Positions 54,134-63,341 of a stretch of 64,000 nucleotides of DNA are shown here, one piece after another. The position numbers were made by a program, and so were the translations under genes. Positions within the stretch are counted from its first letter, which is position 1. The number at the start of each line of letters is the position of its first letter. This DNA comes from Clostridium sp. (lineage in GTDB: Bacteria > Bacillota > Clostridia > Lachnospirales > Lachnospiraceae), in contig JAISOV010000017.1 of assembly GCA_031275405.1 (NCBI GenBank), forward strand, positions 1 to 64,000, in the 5' to 3' direction. The notes below the pieces were generated by a model. That model was not told the DNA's origin. It worked only from the letters and a program-made list of their open reading frames with translations, and did not search any database.

Positions 54134-55128
54134 GATGATGCCCCCCTCTTTCTTTTGATGCTATCTAAAATCGCCCATAACTTGTGTCCGTTGATTGAAT
54201 ACATCAGCAGGAACATCATCAGAAACGCGCTGGTCAGGGACCGCGCCTGCGCCGAAACGCCGAGGCTGGACAGGCCTTGGGTGATGACCGTCGCCGTATA
54301 GCAGCCGACGATGAGCGAAATGTTGAATTCGCAGACCTTCGTCAGAAGTCCGCCGATAAACATCGGGAGCATGGCGCTAAAGATCGTGGAGGACGTGGCG
54401 AGGTTCAACTGCGGCTCAAGGCTTCCGTTATAGGAAAGCCGCAAAAAGCCCACGACGGCGACCAGCGAGCCGCAGATGCAGTAACAGGTCAACGCGTTCG
54501 CTTTCTCGTTGATCCCCGTGTCCACCGAGATTTTCTGCCCGAACCGCAGGGCGCGGTAATGGAAGCCGAAGCGCGTATAGTTCATCAGAAGGTACATGAC
54601 GACAAGCCCCGCCGCCAGGACGGCAAACATCGGCTGAACTGCCGTGCCGCCGAGAAGCTCCGGGTAGAGCGCGATCTTCACCCCGGTTCCCTTGGACAGG
54701 GAGAAGCTCAGGCCCTCATAGGCAAGCGCGACGCCGAGCGACGTGATCATCGGCGGCAGATTCAGAAGCAGATACAGAAACCCTGAAACCGCGCCCAGAA
54801 CCGCGCCGACCACGAGGAACACCAGAAACATAGCAAACGCGTTCATATGAAGCGCGATGGCGATCTGCCCCGCGATGACCGCCGAAAGAACGGTAACGGA
54901 GCCGAGCGAAAAGTCGAACCGACCGCCGAAGAGGTGCATACTCAAGGCGAACGCCGAGAAAACGGCGAGCATCATGGAGTAGGTAAACGCCCGGAAGCCG
55001 CTGTCCGGCGCCCAGAACGGAACGCCCTTGATCGCACAGGCCAGGAGCATGACGAGCGTGACGATCACCGGCGCGGCAAGCGTCAGAGCCGTGTTCTTCC
55101 CCACCCGCTTCAAATAAGAAATCTTCAT
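54130..55128 (-). CDS. Sugar ABC transporter permease (RbsC-like), second permease
   Basis: The 332-residue membrane protein of the BPD_transp_2 family has eight or more helices, among them TALTLAAPVIVTLVMLLACAI and LGSVTVLSAVIAGQIAIAL (conserved position of the EAA-like loop, preceded by GGRFDFSLG). ATG 55128 has GGAAAGG about 11 bases upstream; longer starts are rejected. The operon carries two such permeases, so the transporter is probably a heterodimer like that for some nucleosides or autoinducer-2. Confidence 0.88.
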   Translation of the reverse strand: MKISYLKRVGKNTALTLAAPVIVTLVMLLACAIKGVPFWAPDSGFRAFTYSMMLAVFSAFALSMHLFGGRFDFSLGSVTVLSAVIAGQIAIALHMNAFAMFLVFLVVGAVLGAVSGFLYLLLNLPPMITSLGVALAYEGLSFSLSKGTGVKIALYPELLGGTAVQPMFAVLAAGLVVMYLLMNYTRFGFHYRALRFGQKISVDTGINEKANALTCYCICGSLVAVVGFLRLSYNGSLEPQLNLATSSTIFSAMLPMFIGGLLTKVCEFNISLIVGCYTATVITQGLSSLGVSAQARSLTSAFLMMFLLMYSINGHKLWAILDSIKRKRGASS

Positions 55129-55235
55129 GATTGTGACCATCCTTTCCCATACTGTTCCACGCCCTACAGGGAACGCGGCGGTCAGCCTATGTGCCGCCGG
55201 ATTTCTGGGACGGGGTGGAAAGTTCCACACTCTAT

Positions 55236-55264
55236 AGGGAACGCGGCGACCCGCCGCGTTCCCT
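55236..55264 (-). other. GC-rich hairpin between binding protein and permease genes
   Basis: AGGGAACGCGGCG (55236-55248) pairs exactly with CGCCGCGTTCCCT (55252-55264). Such hairpins between the binding-protein gene and the rest of an operon raise binding-protein expression. A second partial copy, AGGGAACGCGGCGG, lies at 55168. Confidence 0.7.
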
Positions 55265-55293
55265 GCTTTCTGCGCGTCTGCCGACGCGGAAGC

Positions 55294-56502
55294 TTAGCGA
55301 AGGGCTTTTAAGTCGTCGTAGCCGAAAGAGGCGAACTTGGCAAAGTCTTCCCTTGTGACGTCGGAGTGCAGACGGACGATATACTTGCTCATAACCGCTT
55401 CATTGAAAGCGGGGTCGGTGACGGAGTCAAACTCCTGTTTCTCCTGGAAGTCTTCCAGAGACGAAGCCGTCCAGAACGGCGCGTTCAGGCGCGAACCGGT
55501 TCCGTCCTCGTTGCGGACGACATCGGCGTGGCCGTCAATCGCGTTGATCAGGGCGACGACGGCAGGCCCCATGCTGGAAGCGTATTTTCCGACAAGGTAA
55601 TTTAAGACTCCCGACTCAAACAGTTCTTTGGCCGTCGGCGTGAACGCGCCGACTTCCCCCATGACCGCGCCGGTGATTCCCGCGCCGTTCAGCCAGGTGT
55701 TCATGTTCTGCGAGCCTTCCGCCGCCATCGGAACGGCGTCAAAGGTTTTGCCGCTTACGGCCTGTGTGAACCGGTCGTGGAACGTCGCGTCGAGGGATTC
55801 CAGCGGATAGCCGTAGACAACCGAAATATTCAGCCCCGAAGTCCCGGTGGCGAACTCGCCCACGCCGGGGCCTTCGATGACACTTCCCGAAGCCGGAGCC
55901 GTATACTCCGCGCCCGCTTCCAGGAACGCGTCCCTCATTCCCTCAAACCGCCTGACATGCATATCGCTGGGCAGATAAATCCCCAGGATCGCCGCGAACA
56001 CCAGGAAATCTTTCTTGCCCGCATCAATGTAATATTTCACCATCTCGTAGCCCGCCGTGTACTCCTCGTCCAGCGACGGACCCATGGTGCCTAAGTAATG
56101 AGGAATGTCCTTCACCTGGTCATATTCCGTCATGGTCGAAAGCCCTCCGGAGCGGATATACCAAAGCCCCAGTTCTTCGGCTTTCTGCACCGCGGAAGGG
56201 TAGTCCACGACGCTCAGGATCCCCTGCGCGCCCGCAAGGCTCAGTTCTTCGACGATGGTCACGGCGTGGGAAGCGTCCGTCGGCGTGACGGCAAATTTGA
56301 AGTCAATGTTCAGCGCGGGTCCCACATAATCTTTCAGGTAGCTGTTCCATTCAATCTGCTCCGCGGCCGTGTCGTTAAACGGGATGACGCCGATCACGTA
56401 GTGCGGCTTTTCCGAGCCGCCGCCCGTCTGCCCGCTCGAACAGGCGCTCAGAACCATTGCGGGGGCCAATAGAAGCGCCAGGATTTTGCTCAGTTTTTTC
56501 AT
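55294..56502 (-). CDS. Sugar-binding lipoprotein of the ABC transporter
   Basis: The 402-residue protein has a signal sequence with lipobox LSACSSG (Cys21 to be lipidated), a short Gly-rich linker, and then a two-lobe sugar-binding fold with YVIGVIPFNDTAAEQ, AQGILSVVDYP, and PMAAEGSQNMNTWL. It captures the substrate outside the cell and delivers it to the two permeases. ATG 56502 follows AAAAGGAG. The strong hairpin after the gene probably increases its mRNA level. The sugar specificity is unknown; neighbouring GH3 and GH39 domains suggest a beta-linked oligosaccharide. Confidence 0.9.
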   Translation of the reverse strand: MKKLSKILALLLAPAMVLSACSSGQTGGGSEKPHYVIGVIPFNDTAAEQIEWNSYLKDYVGPALNIDFKFAVTPTDASHAVTIVEELSLAGAQGILSVVDYPSAVQKAEELGLWYIRSGGLSTMTEYDQVKDIPHYLGTMGPSLDEEYTAGYEMVKYYIDAGKKDFLVFAAILGIYLPSDMHVRRFEGMRDAFLEAGAEYTAPASGSVIEGPGVGEFATGTSGLNISVVYGYPLESLDATFHDRFTQAVSGKTFDAVPMAAEGSQNMNTWLNGAGITGAVMGEVGAFTPTAKELFESGVLNYLVGKYASSMGPAVVALINAIDGHADVVRNEDGTGSRLNAPFWTASSLEDFQEKQEFDSVTDPAFNEAVMSKYIVRLHSDVTREDFAKFASFGYDDLKALR

Positions 56503-56519
56503 GGATAATCTCCTTTTCG

Positions 56520-57512
56520 TTAAAACATTTCCGCTCTTGAGAGCATTTTTTCACGATAGTTAAAGGAAGCGGCAAATACGACGGCAAGGAAGAGGACGGC
56601 CTTGTACATCTGGCTCGTTCCCGCCGAGACGCCGAGCATCGTCAGGATCTGGGACAGCAGAACCATGGAGAACGAACCGATGATCCCCGCCGCGATTTTG
56701 GAGTACGCCCCGCCGGAGAGCGGCATACCGCCGAACACAATCGCCATCATGACGTCCATCCCCATCGAGGCGCCCGTTCCGCTGGAAACCGACTGCGCCC
56801 GGGTAAGCGTCAGGAAAGCCGACAGCCCGACGCCGGAGCCGGAAATCAGGAACGTGATCATCGTCTGTTTCGCGACGGAAATGCCCGTCTGCGCCGCGGC
56901 GACCGGGTTCCCGCCTTGAAATTTGTTGCGCCGCCCGATTTTGGTATAGTTGAACAGAACGACGCAGAGCAGATAATAGACGCCGACGAACGCAAGCCGG
57001 ATCCAGAGGCTGTCGAAAGCCTTGATCGGCGCCTGGATCTCGGAAGGAACGAGCAGGGACGTCTTCCCTCCCATCAGGATCTGTAAGACGGCGGTCAGCA
57101 CGCTCATCATGGCCATGGTCATGATGAAGACGGGGAGCTGGAAAATCGACGAAAGCGTCGAGTTGACAAGGCTGATCCCAAGGCCGATCAGCAGACAGAC
57201 CGCGAACATTCCCCAGACGCCCGCGCCCGCGTTGTACGAAATGACGCCGACGGCGACGGACACACCCATCCCCACGCCGAGCGAAATGTCAAACGAGCCG
57301 AGCGAGAAGATGAACACCGCGCCGGTCGAGAGAACCGCCATGACGGCGACCTGGTTGATGATCGTCTGCAGATGCATCGATGTGGGCCGGAACCCGACGA
57401 CGAACAGATAGACGACCATCAGAAGCGTAAGCCCTAAGAACGGCAGCGCGGGTTTGGCTCTGCCCAGAACAGGCTGGATTTTTTGAAAACGCTCTTGCTT
57501 CAAATTTTTCAC
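56520..57512 (-). CDS. Sugar ABC transporter permease (RbsC-like)
   Basis: The 330-residue BPD_transp_2 protein has helices including GLTLLMVVYLFVVGF, VFIFSLGSFDISLGVGMGV (typical SLG-x-DISVG motif) and MMAIVFGGMPLSGGAYSKIAAG near the end. It forms the membrane channel with the second permease. ATG 57512 is preceded by GGAGGTGAAAAATTTG, a perfect ribosome site. It is the second gene of the operon in transcription order. Confidence 0.9.
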   Translation of the reverse strand: MKNLKQERFQKIQPVLGRAKPALPFLGLTLLMVVYLFVVGFRPTSMHLQTIINQVAVMAVLSTGAVFIFSLGSFDISLGVGMGVSVAVGVISYNAGAGVWGMFAVCLLIGLGISLVNSTLSSIFQLPVFIMTMAMMSVLTAVLQILMGGKTSLLVPSEIQAPIKAFDSLWIRLAFVGVYYLLCVVLFNYTKIGRRNKFQGGNPVAAAQTGISVAKQTMITFLISGSGVGLSAFLTLTRAQSVSSGTGASMGMDVMMAIVFGGMPLSGGAYSKIAAGIIGSFSMVLLSQILTMLGVSAGTSQMYKAVLFLAVVFAASFNYREKMLSRAEMF

Positions 57513-57558
57513 CTCCTATCTCCCTAAATAAGTTGTTTCTCTTGTTCCATCCTGTTCC

Positions 57559-59064
57559 CTACACCATATACTCGATGATCTTGGATTCCGACAGATCGGC
57601 GGAACGCGGGAACCAGGCCGCTATCCTACCGTTCTTCATGACCAGAAGGCGGTCGCTCATTCCGATCAGCTCCGCCATTTCCTCCGAAATCATGATGATG
57701 GAGATCCCTTCTTTTTTCAGCCGGTACATCAGCTGGTACATGGCCTGTTTCACGCCGACGTCGATTCCGCGTGTGGGGCAGTCCAGAATCAATATCTTGC
57801 TTTGCGCGCCGATCCACTTCCCGAAAACGACTTTCTGTTTGTTGCCCCCGGAAAGCTGATTCACGAACTGGAGGTCGGACGAGCATTTGATCTGGAAACC
57901 GTCCACCTGTTTTTTCGAGTACGTTTTTTCGTCGGCGGGCAGAAGAAACACCTTGAGCTTCGCGAAAATGTCAAGCCCCGCCGAAACGATGTTGTCACGG
58001 ATGGGGGCGCGAAGAACGAGGGCTTCCGAATCCCTGTCCTTAGAGACGTAGCCGACGGCCTTTTTCAGCGCCGTCTTGACGGAGCGGATCCGCGTTCCGT
58101 CGGCGGTTACGACTTCGCCCTGCCGTGCCTGGAGGAAGCCGAACAGGATCTTGCCCAGCGGATGCATTCCGCAGTGTGACATTCCGCCGATTCCCAGGAT
58201 CTCTCCCTTGTGGAGATCGAAGGACACATCGTCTAAGCCTTGCCCGCTGACGTGCCGGACGGACAGGACGATCTCGTCGGAGGAGCTTCCGTCGAAATCG
58301 GAGCGGTAGTAGTCGCCCTTTAGCTCGCGCCCGATCATAAGCTGCTTGATGACGTCCAGGCTGAACTCTTTCTTAGGAAGCGAACGGATGATGTTCCCGT
58401 CGCGAAGGACGGTGAGCCTGTCACAGACCTCCATTACCTCGTCGATGTCGTGGGAAATAAAGATCACCGACTTGCCCGCCTGGGTCTGGCGCTTCATCAG
58501 GTCGTAGAGAATCTGCCTCCCGCGCTGGGAAACAGCGGTCGTCGTCTCATCCACGATGAAAATCTCCGGCGACTTTACCCAGACCTTGGCGATTTCAATG
58601 ATTTTACGATCCTGCAGATCCAGGCTGGCGGCAGGAAGCGACGGGTCTATGTCGTCCGCGCCGACAGACCGGAGCGCTTCGCGAGCCGTGACGTTGATCT
58701 GGCTTTTCGTCAGGAAGCCGAACTTTCCGAACCGGTCAAACTCGCCCAGGACAATGTTCTCGGCGATGGTGATTCCCGCGATGACACCGCTTTCCTGCAC
58801 GATCATCCCGATGCCGCCTGACAGCGCGCCGGTCATGGAAGACGGCTTCCATGGCTTCCCTTGGAAGAACATTTCGCCGGACGTGGGCGGCTGAATACCG
58901 GCGACGATCGATGTAACCGTCGATTTCCCGGAGCCGTTTTCGCCGATCAGGCCAAGAACCTCGCCGCGCCGAACCTCGAGGTTTACCTTGTTCAGCGCGG
59001 TGACAGGCCCGAAGACCTTGACCACATCCCGCACCGCAAGCAAAACGTCTTGCTTGTTTCCCAT
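57559..59064 (-). CDS. Sugar ABC transporter ATPase (RbsA/MglA-like)
   Basis: The 501-residue protein has two fused nucleotide-binding halves. The first shows GENGSGKSTVTS and FIVDETTTAVS, the second GIGGMSHCGMHPLG (degenerate Walker A) and LSGGNKQKVVFGKWI with LILDCPTRGIDVG. The signature in the first half is degenerate (ASLDLQDRKI), and the second half's Walker A lacks the Lys, so each half supplies one functional site, as known for RbsA-type proteins. It is the first gene of the seven-gene operon, behind the promoter at 59157. Confidence 0.92.
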   Translation of the reverse strand: MGNKQDVLLAVRDVVKVFGPVTALNKVNLEVRRGEVLGLIGENGSGKSTVTSIVAGIQPPTSGEMFFQGKPWKPSSMTGALSGGIGMIVQESGVIAGITIAENIVLGEFDRFGKFGFLTKSQINVTAREALRSVGADDIDPSLPAASLDLQDRKIIEIAKVWVKSPEIFIVDETTTAVSQRGRQILYDLMKRQTQAGKSVIFISHDIDEVMEVCDRLTVLRDGNIIRSLPKKEFSLDVIKQLMIGRELKGDYYRSDFDGSSSDEIVLSVRHVSGQGLDDVSFDLHKGEILGIGGMSHCGMHPLGKILFGFLQARQGEVVTADGTRIRSVKTALKKAVGYVSKDRDSEALVLRAPIRDNIVSAGLDIFAKLKVFLLPADEKTYSKKQVDGFQIKCSSDLQFVNQLSGGNKQKVVFGKWIGAQSKILILDCPTRGIDVGVKQAMYQLMYRLKKEGISIIMISEEMAELIGMSDRLLVMKNGRIAAWFPRSADLSESKIIEYMV

Positions 59065-59156
59065 TCCGATACCTCCCTTCTGGTTACTGATCCTATGGCA
59101 AAGCTGTGCGCCGCCGCAAATTTCTTCCGCGGAACGGTACCCTTCTTTGCGCTTTT

Positions 59157-59185
59157 AGGATAGCGTAAAAAAAAGACCGTTTCAA
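59157..59185 (-). promoter_or_regulatory. Promoter of the glycoside operon
   Basis: On the minus strand TTGAAA (59185-59180), 17 bases that include an eight-T run, TATCCT (59162-59157), about 95 bases before the ATPase gene. Confidence 0.6.
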
Positions 59186-59314
59186 CGGTGCTTCTTATGG
59201 CGAATACGGCAAATTCTTAAGATCCCTCTCCGGAAAAACGACGGCTTTTTACAAAAATATTACGATAAGGAGCCGTTTTTTTGGGTTTCTGTGAAAATCA
59301 CGCGCCTTTAGGGC

Positions 59315-59343
59315 TTGCAAAAATGTCGGTTTTCAGATATGAT
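59315..59343 (+). promoter_or_regulatory. Promoter of the AraC-GH39 gene
   Basis: TTGCAA (59315-59320), 17 bases, TATGAT (59338-59343). GTG 59435 follows with GGGAGGT. Confidence 0.6.
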
Positions 59344-59434
59344 TGGGAGACAGAAGGCGTTTTTGTCCGTCCGACGGACGGCGCGGAATGCCGCGCCATG
59401 AGCTTTAGGATAGCCATGCGGGAGGTACGAGGCT

Positions 59435-61907
59435 GTGAAACGAGAGCTGATCCATTTCAAAAACACCGTGCCGATGACGCTTTACGAAATCGAGTCCCTG
59501 AATGTTCCGAAAAAGTGGATCAAGGAAATCGAGCTTTTTTTCGTATTGAGCGGCGAGGCTGAGGTGATCGTGGGCAACTCCTCTTCCGTCCTGCGGGAGG
59601 ACGACATCCTCGCGATCCCTCCGAACGTCATCTACGAAATCCGGGGGGGGGGGGGTAGGTTATTACGCGCTTTCCCTGCGGATGGATTCCGCGCTGTGCA
59701 AGGATACCCTGTCCCCGGAGCGGTTTTTTTGGTGCGACTCCAGCCGCGCGGCGGACAAAAAGCCGTTCTATACGCTGAAATACCTGATTGCGCTTCTGGT
59801 CAAGACAAACGCGGGCGGCGTGGAGCAGAACACCTATTACAACCTTGCGATCGCGTACAACATCCTGTCGGAGCTTAAGAAGAATTTTCCGCTGACGGGC
59901 GGCGGCGCGGCGGCGCGGAACCCCAAATATGAAGCGCGCCTGCGGTGCCTCGTGAACTATATCAACGAGCATTACGCCAAGGGTGTGACGCTGAAAGAGC
60001 TTGCCGGAGCTATGAACCTTTCCGTGCCGTATCTTTCGGCCTTTTTCGAGAAAAGCTTCGGCGTGAACTTTACGGCGTATTACAGCGGTTTCCGCCTGGA
60101 ACGCGCCGTAAACGAGCTTCTTTCCTCGTCCGATTCAATTGAGACCATTGCCCTGCGCAACGGCTTTGCCGACGCGAGGATGTTTGTTTCGCTGTTCCAG
60201 AAGCGGTACGGCGAGCGTCCCAGCGTGTGGCGCAAAGCGCTGAAACAGTCAGCTGAAAGGTCGGCGGCGGAATATATCAGCGGCGGCGTCCTGTACAAGC
60301 TGTCGGAATACCTCGCCCCGCCCGGCGGCGCCCTGCCGTCGAACCGGTCGCGGGTGCAGTCCCAGAAGCAGCTTGACCTGGGAAAGGTCAGTATCTTTAC
60401 GACGCAGAAGACGCTCCGGCACACGTTCCGGACGTTCACGTCCGTGGGGCGGGCGAAAGAGCTTCTTTACGCCGACGTCCAGGAAATGCTGCGCAAGCTG
60501 CAAAGCGAGTTCCATTATGAGTATATCAAATTCCACGGCATCCTGTCGGATGATATGCTCCTTTACAGCGAGACCAGAAGCGGCGAGCCGCAGTACAGCT
60601 TTGTCTTTCTGGATAAAGCGATCGACTTTCTGGTGTCGATCGGGCTGAAACCGCTGGTTCAGTTTTCGTTTATGCCGCAGGCCTTAGCTTCGGGAAACGA
60701 AACGGTTTTTTTCTCGCCGTTCAATGTCACCATGCCCCGCGACGGAGAGAAGTGGGCGGAGCTGATTTATGCCGTTACGAAGCATTTCGTGGAGCGGTAC
60801 GGGCTAAAGGCGGTAAAAACGTGGCTCTTCTGCGTCTGGAACGAAGCGAACATGAGTATCTGGAACCGTTCGCTGGATGATTACAAGACGCTTTACAAGC
60901 TGACCTATACGGCGGTGAAGCGCGTACATAGGCGGATCCCTTTCGGAATGCCCTCCGTTACTTACGGCTGGGATCTGCGGAAATGGACGAAGGACTTTTT
61001 GGCTTTCTGCCGCGCCAACAGCTGTATGCCCGCTTTCTGCAATCTGCACTATTATGATAACGAGCCGGGCGGGTTCGAGGGCGGCCAGTCCGGCTCGTCG
61101 GAGTCTTTCCGGCTGCTGCTGACTTCCTCCGCGAAGCTGAACAACGATGAGAAAGCGTTCCAAAAAGCGATCGCGGAATTTCGCGAGGTGTTCGCGGAGG
61201 CGGGAGACGTTCCGGTTTATATGACGGAATGGAACATGACCGCGTCGCACAGGAATCTCTTGAACGACACCTGTTTTAAGGCGTGCTATTTAGCCAAAAA
61301 CATACTGGAGAACTACGATGCCCTGGACAGCTTCGGCTACTGGGTGCTGACCGACCTGATCGAGGAAACGCAGCCGAGCAACGAGCATTTCCACGGGGGT
61401 CTGGGCCTGTTCACGCACAGCGGGATTCCCAAAGCCCACTACCATGTGTTCACGTTCCTGAACCGTCTCGGCGACAGGCTGGTAAAGAGCGGCGAAGGCT
61501 ATTTCATTACGAAGTCCCACGGCGCGGTTCAGATCATCCTCTACAACTACGAACATTTCTCGCACCTTTTCGCCAGCGGAGAAACCTTTGATATGTCGCT
61601 TACGCAACGGGACACTCCGTTCCTGAAACTCGACAGGCTGAACGTTTCCCTGGAGCTTGCCGACATCCCGGCAAAATCGTGCGTCGTCAAAGAACAGATC
61701 CTCAACCAGAGGCACGGTTCGGCGTTCGACGCGTGGGTCGAAATGGGCGCGATGATCACCGGCGCCGAGGACGTGGAGTACCTGAAACGCGTTTCCGTTC
61801 CCAAAATCCGCGTCCGCAGGGAACAGCTCGCGGACGACGCGCTGTCCCTCAACGTCGTCCTGGAACCGCTGGAGGTGCGGCTGATAGAGATAGAGGTGAA
61901 AGGGTAG
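59435..61907 (+). pseudogene. Cupin/AraC regulator fused to a GH39-type glycosidase, out of frame at a 13-G run
   Basis: The N-terminal 70 residues are a cupin sensor (IELFFVLSGEAEVIVGN, VLREDDILAIPPNVIYEI). After the G-run the frame is shifted but the same protein goes on: GYYALSLRMDSALCKD, then two AraC helix-turn-helix motifs (VTLKELAGAMNLSVPYLSAFF and ETIALRNGFADARMFVSLF) and, from about 240, a GH39 barrel with acid/base Glu in FCVWNEANM and nucleophile Glu in VYMTEWNMT, then a beta domain to the end. Nine or twelve G would restore frame; thirteen stop it. Regulators with a GH39 module bind or trim xylosides or similar sugars. It is divergent from the glycoside operon that it very likely controls. 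Confidence 0.8.
59643..59655 (+). repeat. Thirteen-G tract, possible phase-variation site
   Basis: An unbroken run of thirteen G between ATCC and TAGG inside the regulator gene. It is one base longer than the frame-restoring length of twelve. This length is unstable in replication and hard to sequence. Confidence 0.75.
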
Positions 61908-61923
61908 GAGCATGGTGATAACA

Positions 61924-62253
61924 ATGAAAAAATTTATACTTTGCGTAGGGTTTCTTTTTTTCTTTACAGGCTGCCAAAGAATAGAGACTAAGAACCATCA
62001 GTTATTGGGGTATTCTGTTGAATATCAGGAAAAAGTGATAGAGGGCATCATTTTTTATGAAAAAAATGGGAAAAATTACCGATATTGTGTCACCGTATCC
62101 GGAAGAAGCAATAACGCGGCATATGACAGCTATTATAAAGTTTTGACAGATGATGAAAGTATCACATTTGACAGCATAGACAGACGTTTTTTCGGAAGTA
62201 CTTATTCGCCGTTTGAAAACTACTGTGTCGTAGAATTTGGGTTACTTCCCTGA
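61924..62253 (+). CDS. Small lipoprotein of unknown function
   Basis: A protein of about 109 residues from ATG 61924. The signal sequence KKFILCVGFLFFFTGC ends in a lipobox Cys. The mature domain has YSVEYQEKVIEGIIFYEKNGK and ends NYCVVEFGLLP, a small beta-rich domain. It is AT-rich compared with the gene before it, from which it is 17 bases away. No family recognised; probably attached to the outer face of the membrane. Confidence 0.6.
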   Translation: MKKFILCVGFLFFFTGCQRIETKNHQLLGYSVEYQEKVIEGIIFYEKNGKNYRYCVTVSGRSNNAAYDSYYKVLTDDESITFDSIDRRFFGSTYSPFENYCVVEFGLLP

Positions 62254-62426
62254 AAAAAATTTCCTTTTTTCCTTGACGGATTGATTCCTTATATTTTTAT
62301 TTTATCATAAAAGTAAATTTACAGTAGCAGAACATCGAAGTTTCAGAGCTGCATATGGCCGAAAATAAGAATTATGCGGCGGCGCACGATAGGTGTCTGC
62401 CACAAATGGAAAGGAGGTGATTTTTG

Positions 62427-62834
62427 ATGAAACGAATCTTCGTTGGGCTTTCCTGCATCGTTTTCGCGGTCGCGATGATCGCCGTTGCGGTAGAGACAGC
62501 TGACAACGATCCGCCCGCCGACGCGTATGGATATGCCGACACCGCGCAAACCGATGCCGGTACGGTGGCTGGTGAAGCAAGCGAGGCCTACGATTCCACA
62601 GCCGGGGAACCGGCGGCGGATGATACTGCTGACACTGCGGCGGCGCCTGACAGCAGCGAACCTCAGGAAAGTACGGCGCCGGAGTCTGCCGCGTCTGAGG
62701 ATGCCCAGCCGCCGGAGCCGTCCGGCACGTCCGCGCCCGAAGAGGCAGCCGAAACTGCCCCTGAAAACGGCGACACATCTGCCGCGCAGACCAGAACGCA
62801 CCCTGTTACCGGTGAAATCAAGAAGCAAGACTAA
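62427..62834 (+). CDS. Secreted acidic, Ala/Pro/Glu-rich low-complexity protein
   Basis: It has 135 residues from ATG 62427 behind the perfect AAAGGAGGTGA. A hydrophobic N-terminus (RIFVGLSCIVFAVAMIAVAV) serves as signal or anchor. The rest is low-complexity (TADNDPPADAYGYADTAQ, SSEPQESTAPESAASED), ending RTHPVTGEIKKQD. The composition suggests a wall-spanning linker or a disordered surface protein. Since it has no folded domain and a broken frame follows it, it may be the N-terminal part of a longer lost surface protein. Confidence 0.55.
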   Translation: MKRIFVGLSCIVFAVAMIAVAVETADNDPPADAYGYADTAQTDAGTVAGEASEAYDSTAGEPAADDTADTAAAPDSSEPQESTAPESAASEDAQPPEPSGTSAPEEAAETAPENGDTSAAQTRTHPVTGEIKKQD

Positions 62835-62850
62835 TCTTTGCACAGCAATT

Positions 62851-62982
62851 TTGAAAGGAGAATTTAAATACTACGGCGCGTACTTCTTCTACCCAGGAGA
62901 AGACTACTACATGATCATCTACAACCTCAGCGGTTCGCCGATTTCGTCTGGGGCATGGTACAGAGTAGGGAATGTCTTCTAA
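62851..62982 (+). pseudogene. C-terminal fragment of a surface protein
   Basis: A 43-codon frame reading LKGEFKYYGAYFFYPGEDYY then MIIYNLSGSPISSGAWYRVG, ending NVF at 62980-62982. It looks like the folded end of a secreted protein but has no proper start. GAAAGGAG inside it may be an old ribosome site. It could be the separated end of the acidic protein before it. Confidence 0.4.
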
Positions 62983-63013
62983 GCTCGGCAAATGTACCCA
63001 GGCACTCAGCTAT

Positions 63014-63046
63014 GGCGGCGGAGCAGGCGAGTCCGCCGCCGTTTTT
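63014..63046 (+). terminator. Terminator after the surface protein genes
   Basis: GGCGGCGGA (63014-63022), GCAGGCGAG loop, TCCGCCGCC (63032-63040), GTTTTTATG, TTTTTT: a 9-bp perfect stem with a T-run. Confidence 0.9.
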
Positions 63047-63341
63047 ATGTTTTTTCTGAATTTGTCTTTGCGCTTGGCGGTTTCGTACCGCTTCCTTCCT
63101 TGCTCTGCAAAGTACGGTTCAAAAAATTTACATGATTCAGAAAAAATGTAATTCTGTATGAGGTACCATGATGTGACCCGATGAAAGAGGAAAACCCGGA
63201 TCCTGATATGGTAAGATGTATCCACGACAAATACATCGCCACAACCCAGATTGTGACGATTCTGTGATTTTCATTTACTTTTCCCCGGAAATACAGTAGA
63301 ATATACCCGTACAAAGATACGGGAAGGAGAACATAGCAGTT
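63047..63341. other. Intergenic region before the foldase gene
   Basis: No gene recognised. TTTACT at about 63276 and TAGAAT at 63296-63301 could be a weak promoter. GAAGGAGA at 63322 is the ribosome site. Confidence 0.45.

Larger units (their letters stand above)
59065..59434. other. Divergent regulatory region of the glycoside operon
   Basis: It holds a promoter on each strand (59157-59185 minus, 59315-59343 plus) and A/T-rich sequence between. The AraC-type product of the right-hand gene probably binds here. No small gene is seen. Confidence 0.6.

Noticed and set aside
59435-59878. Stand-alone small cupin protein
   Set aside because: Its sequence after the G-run is nonsense in this frame, while the next frame continues a known regulator domain.
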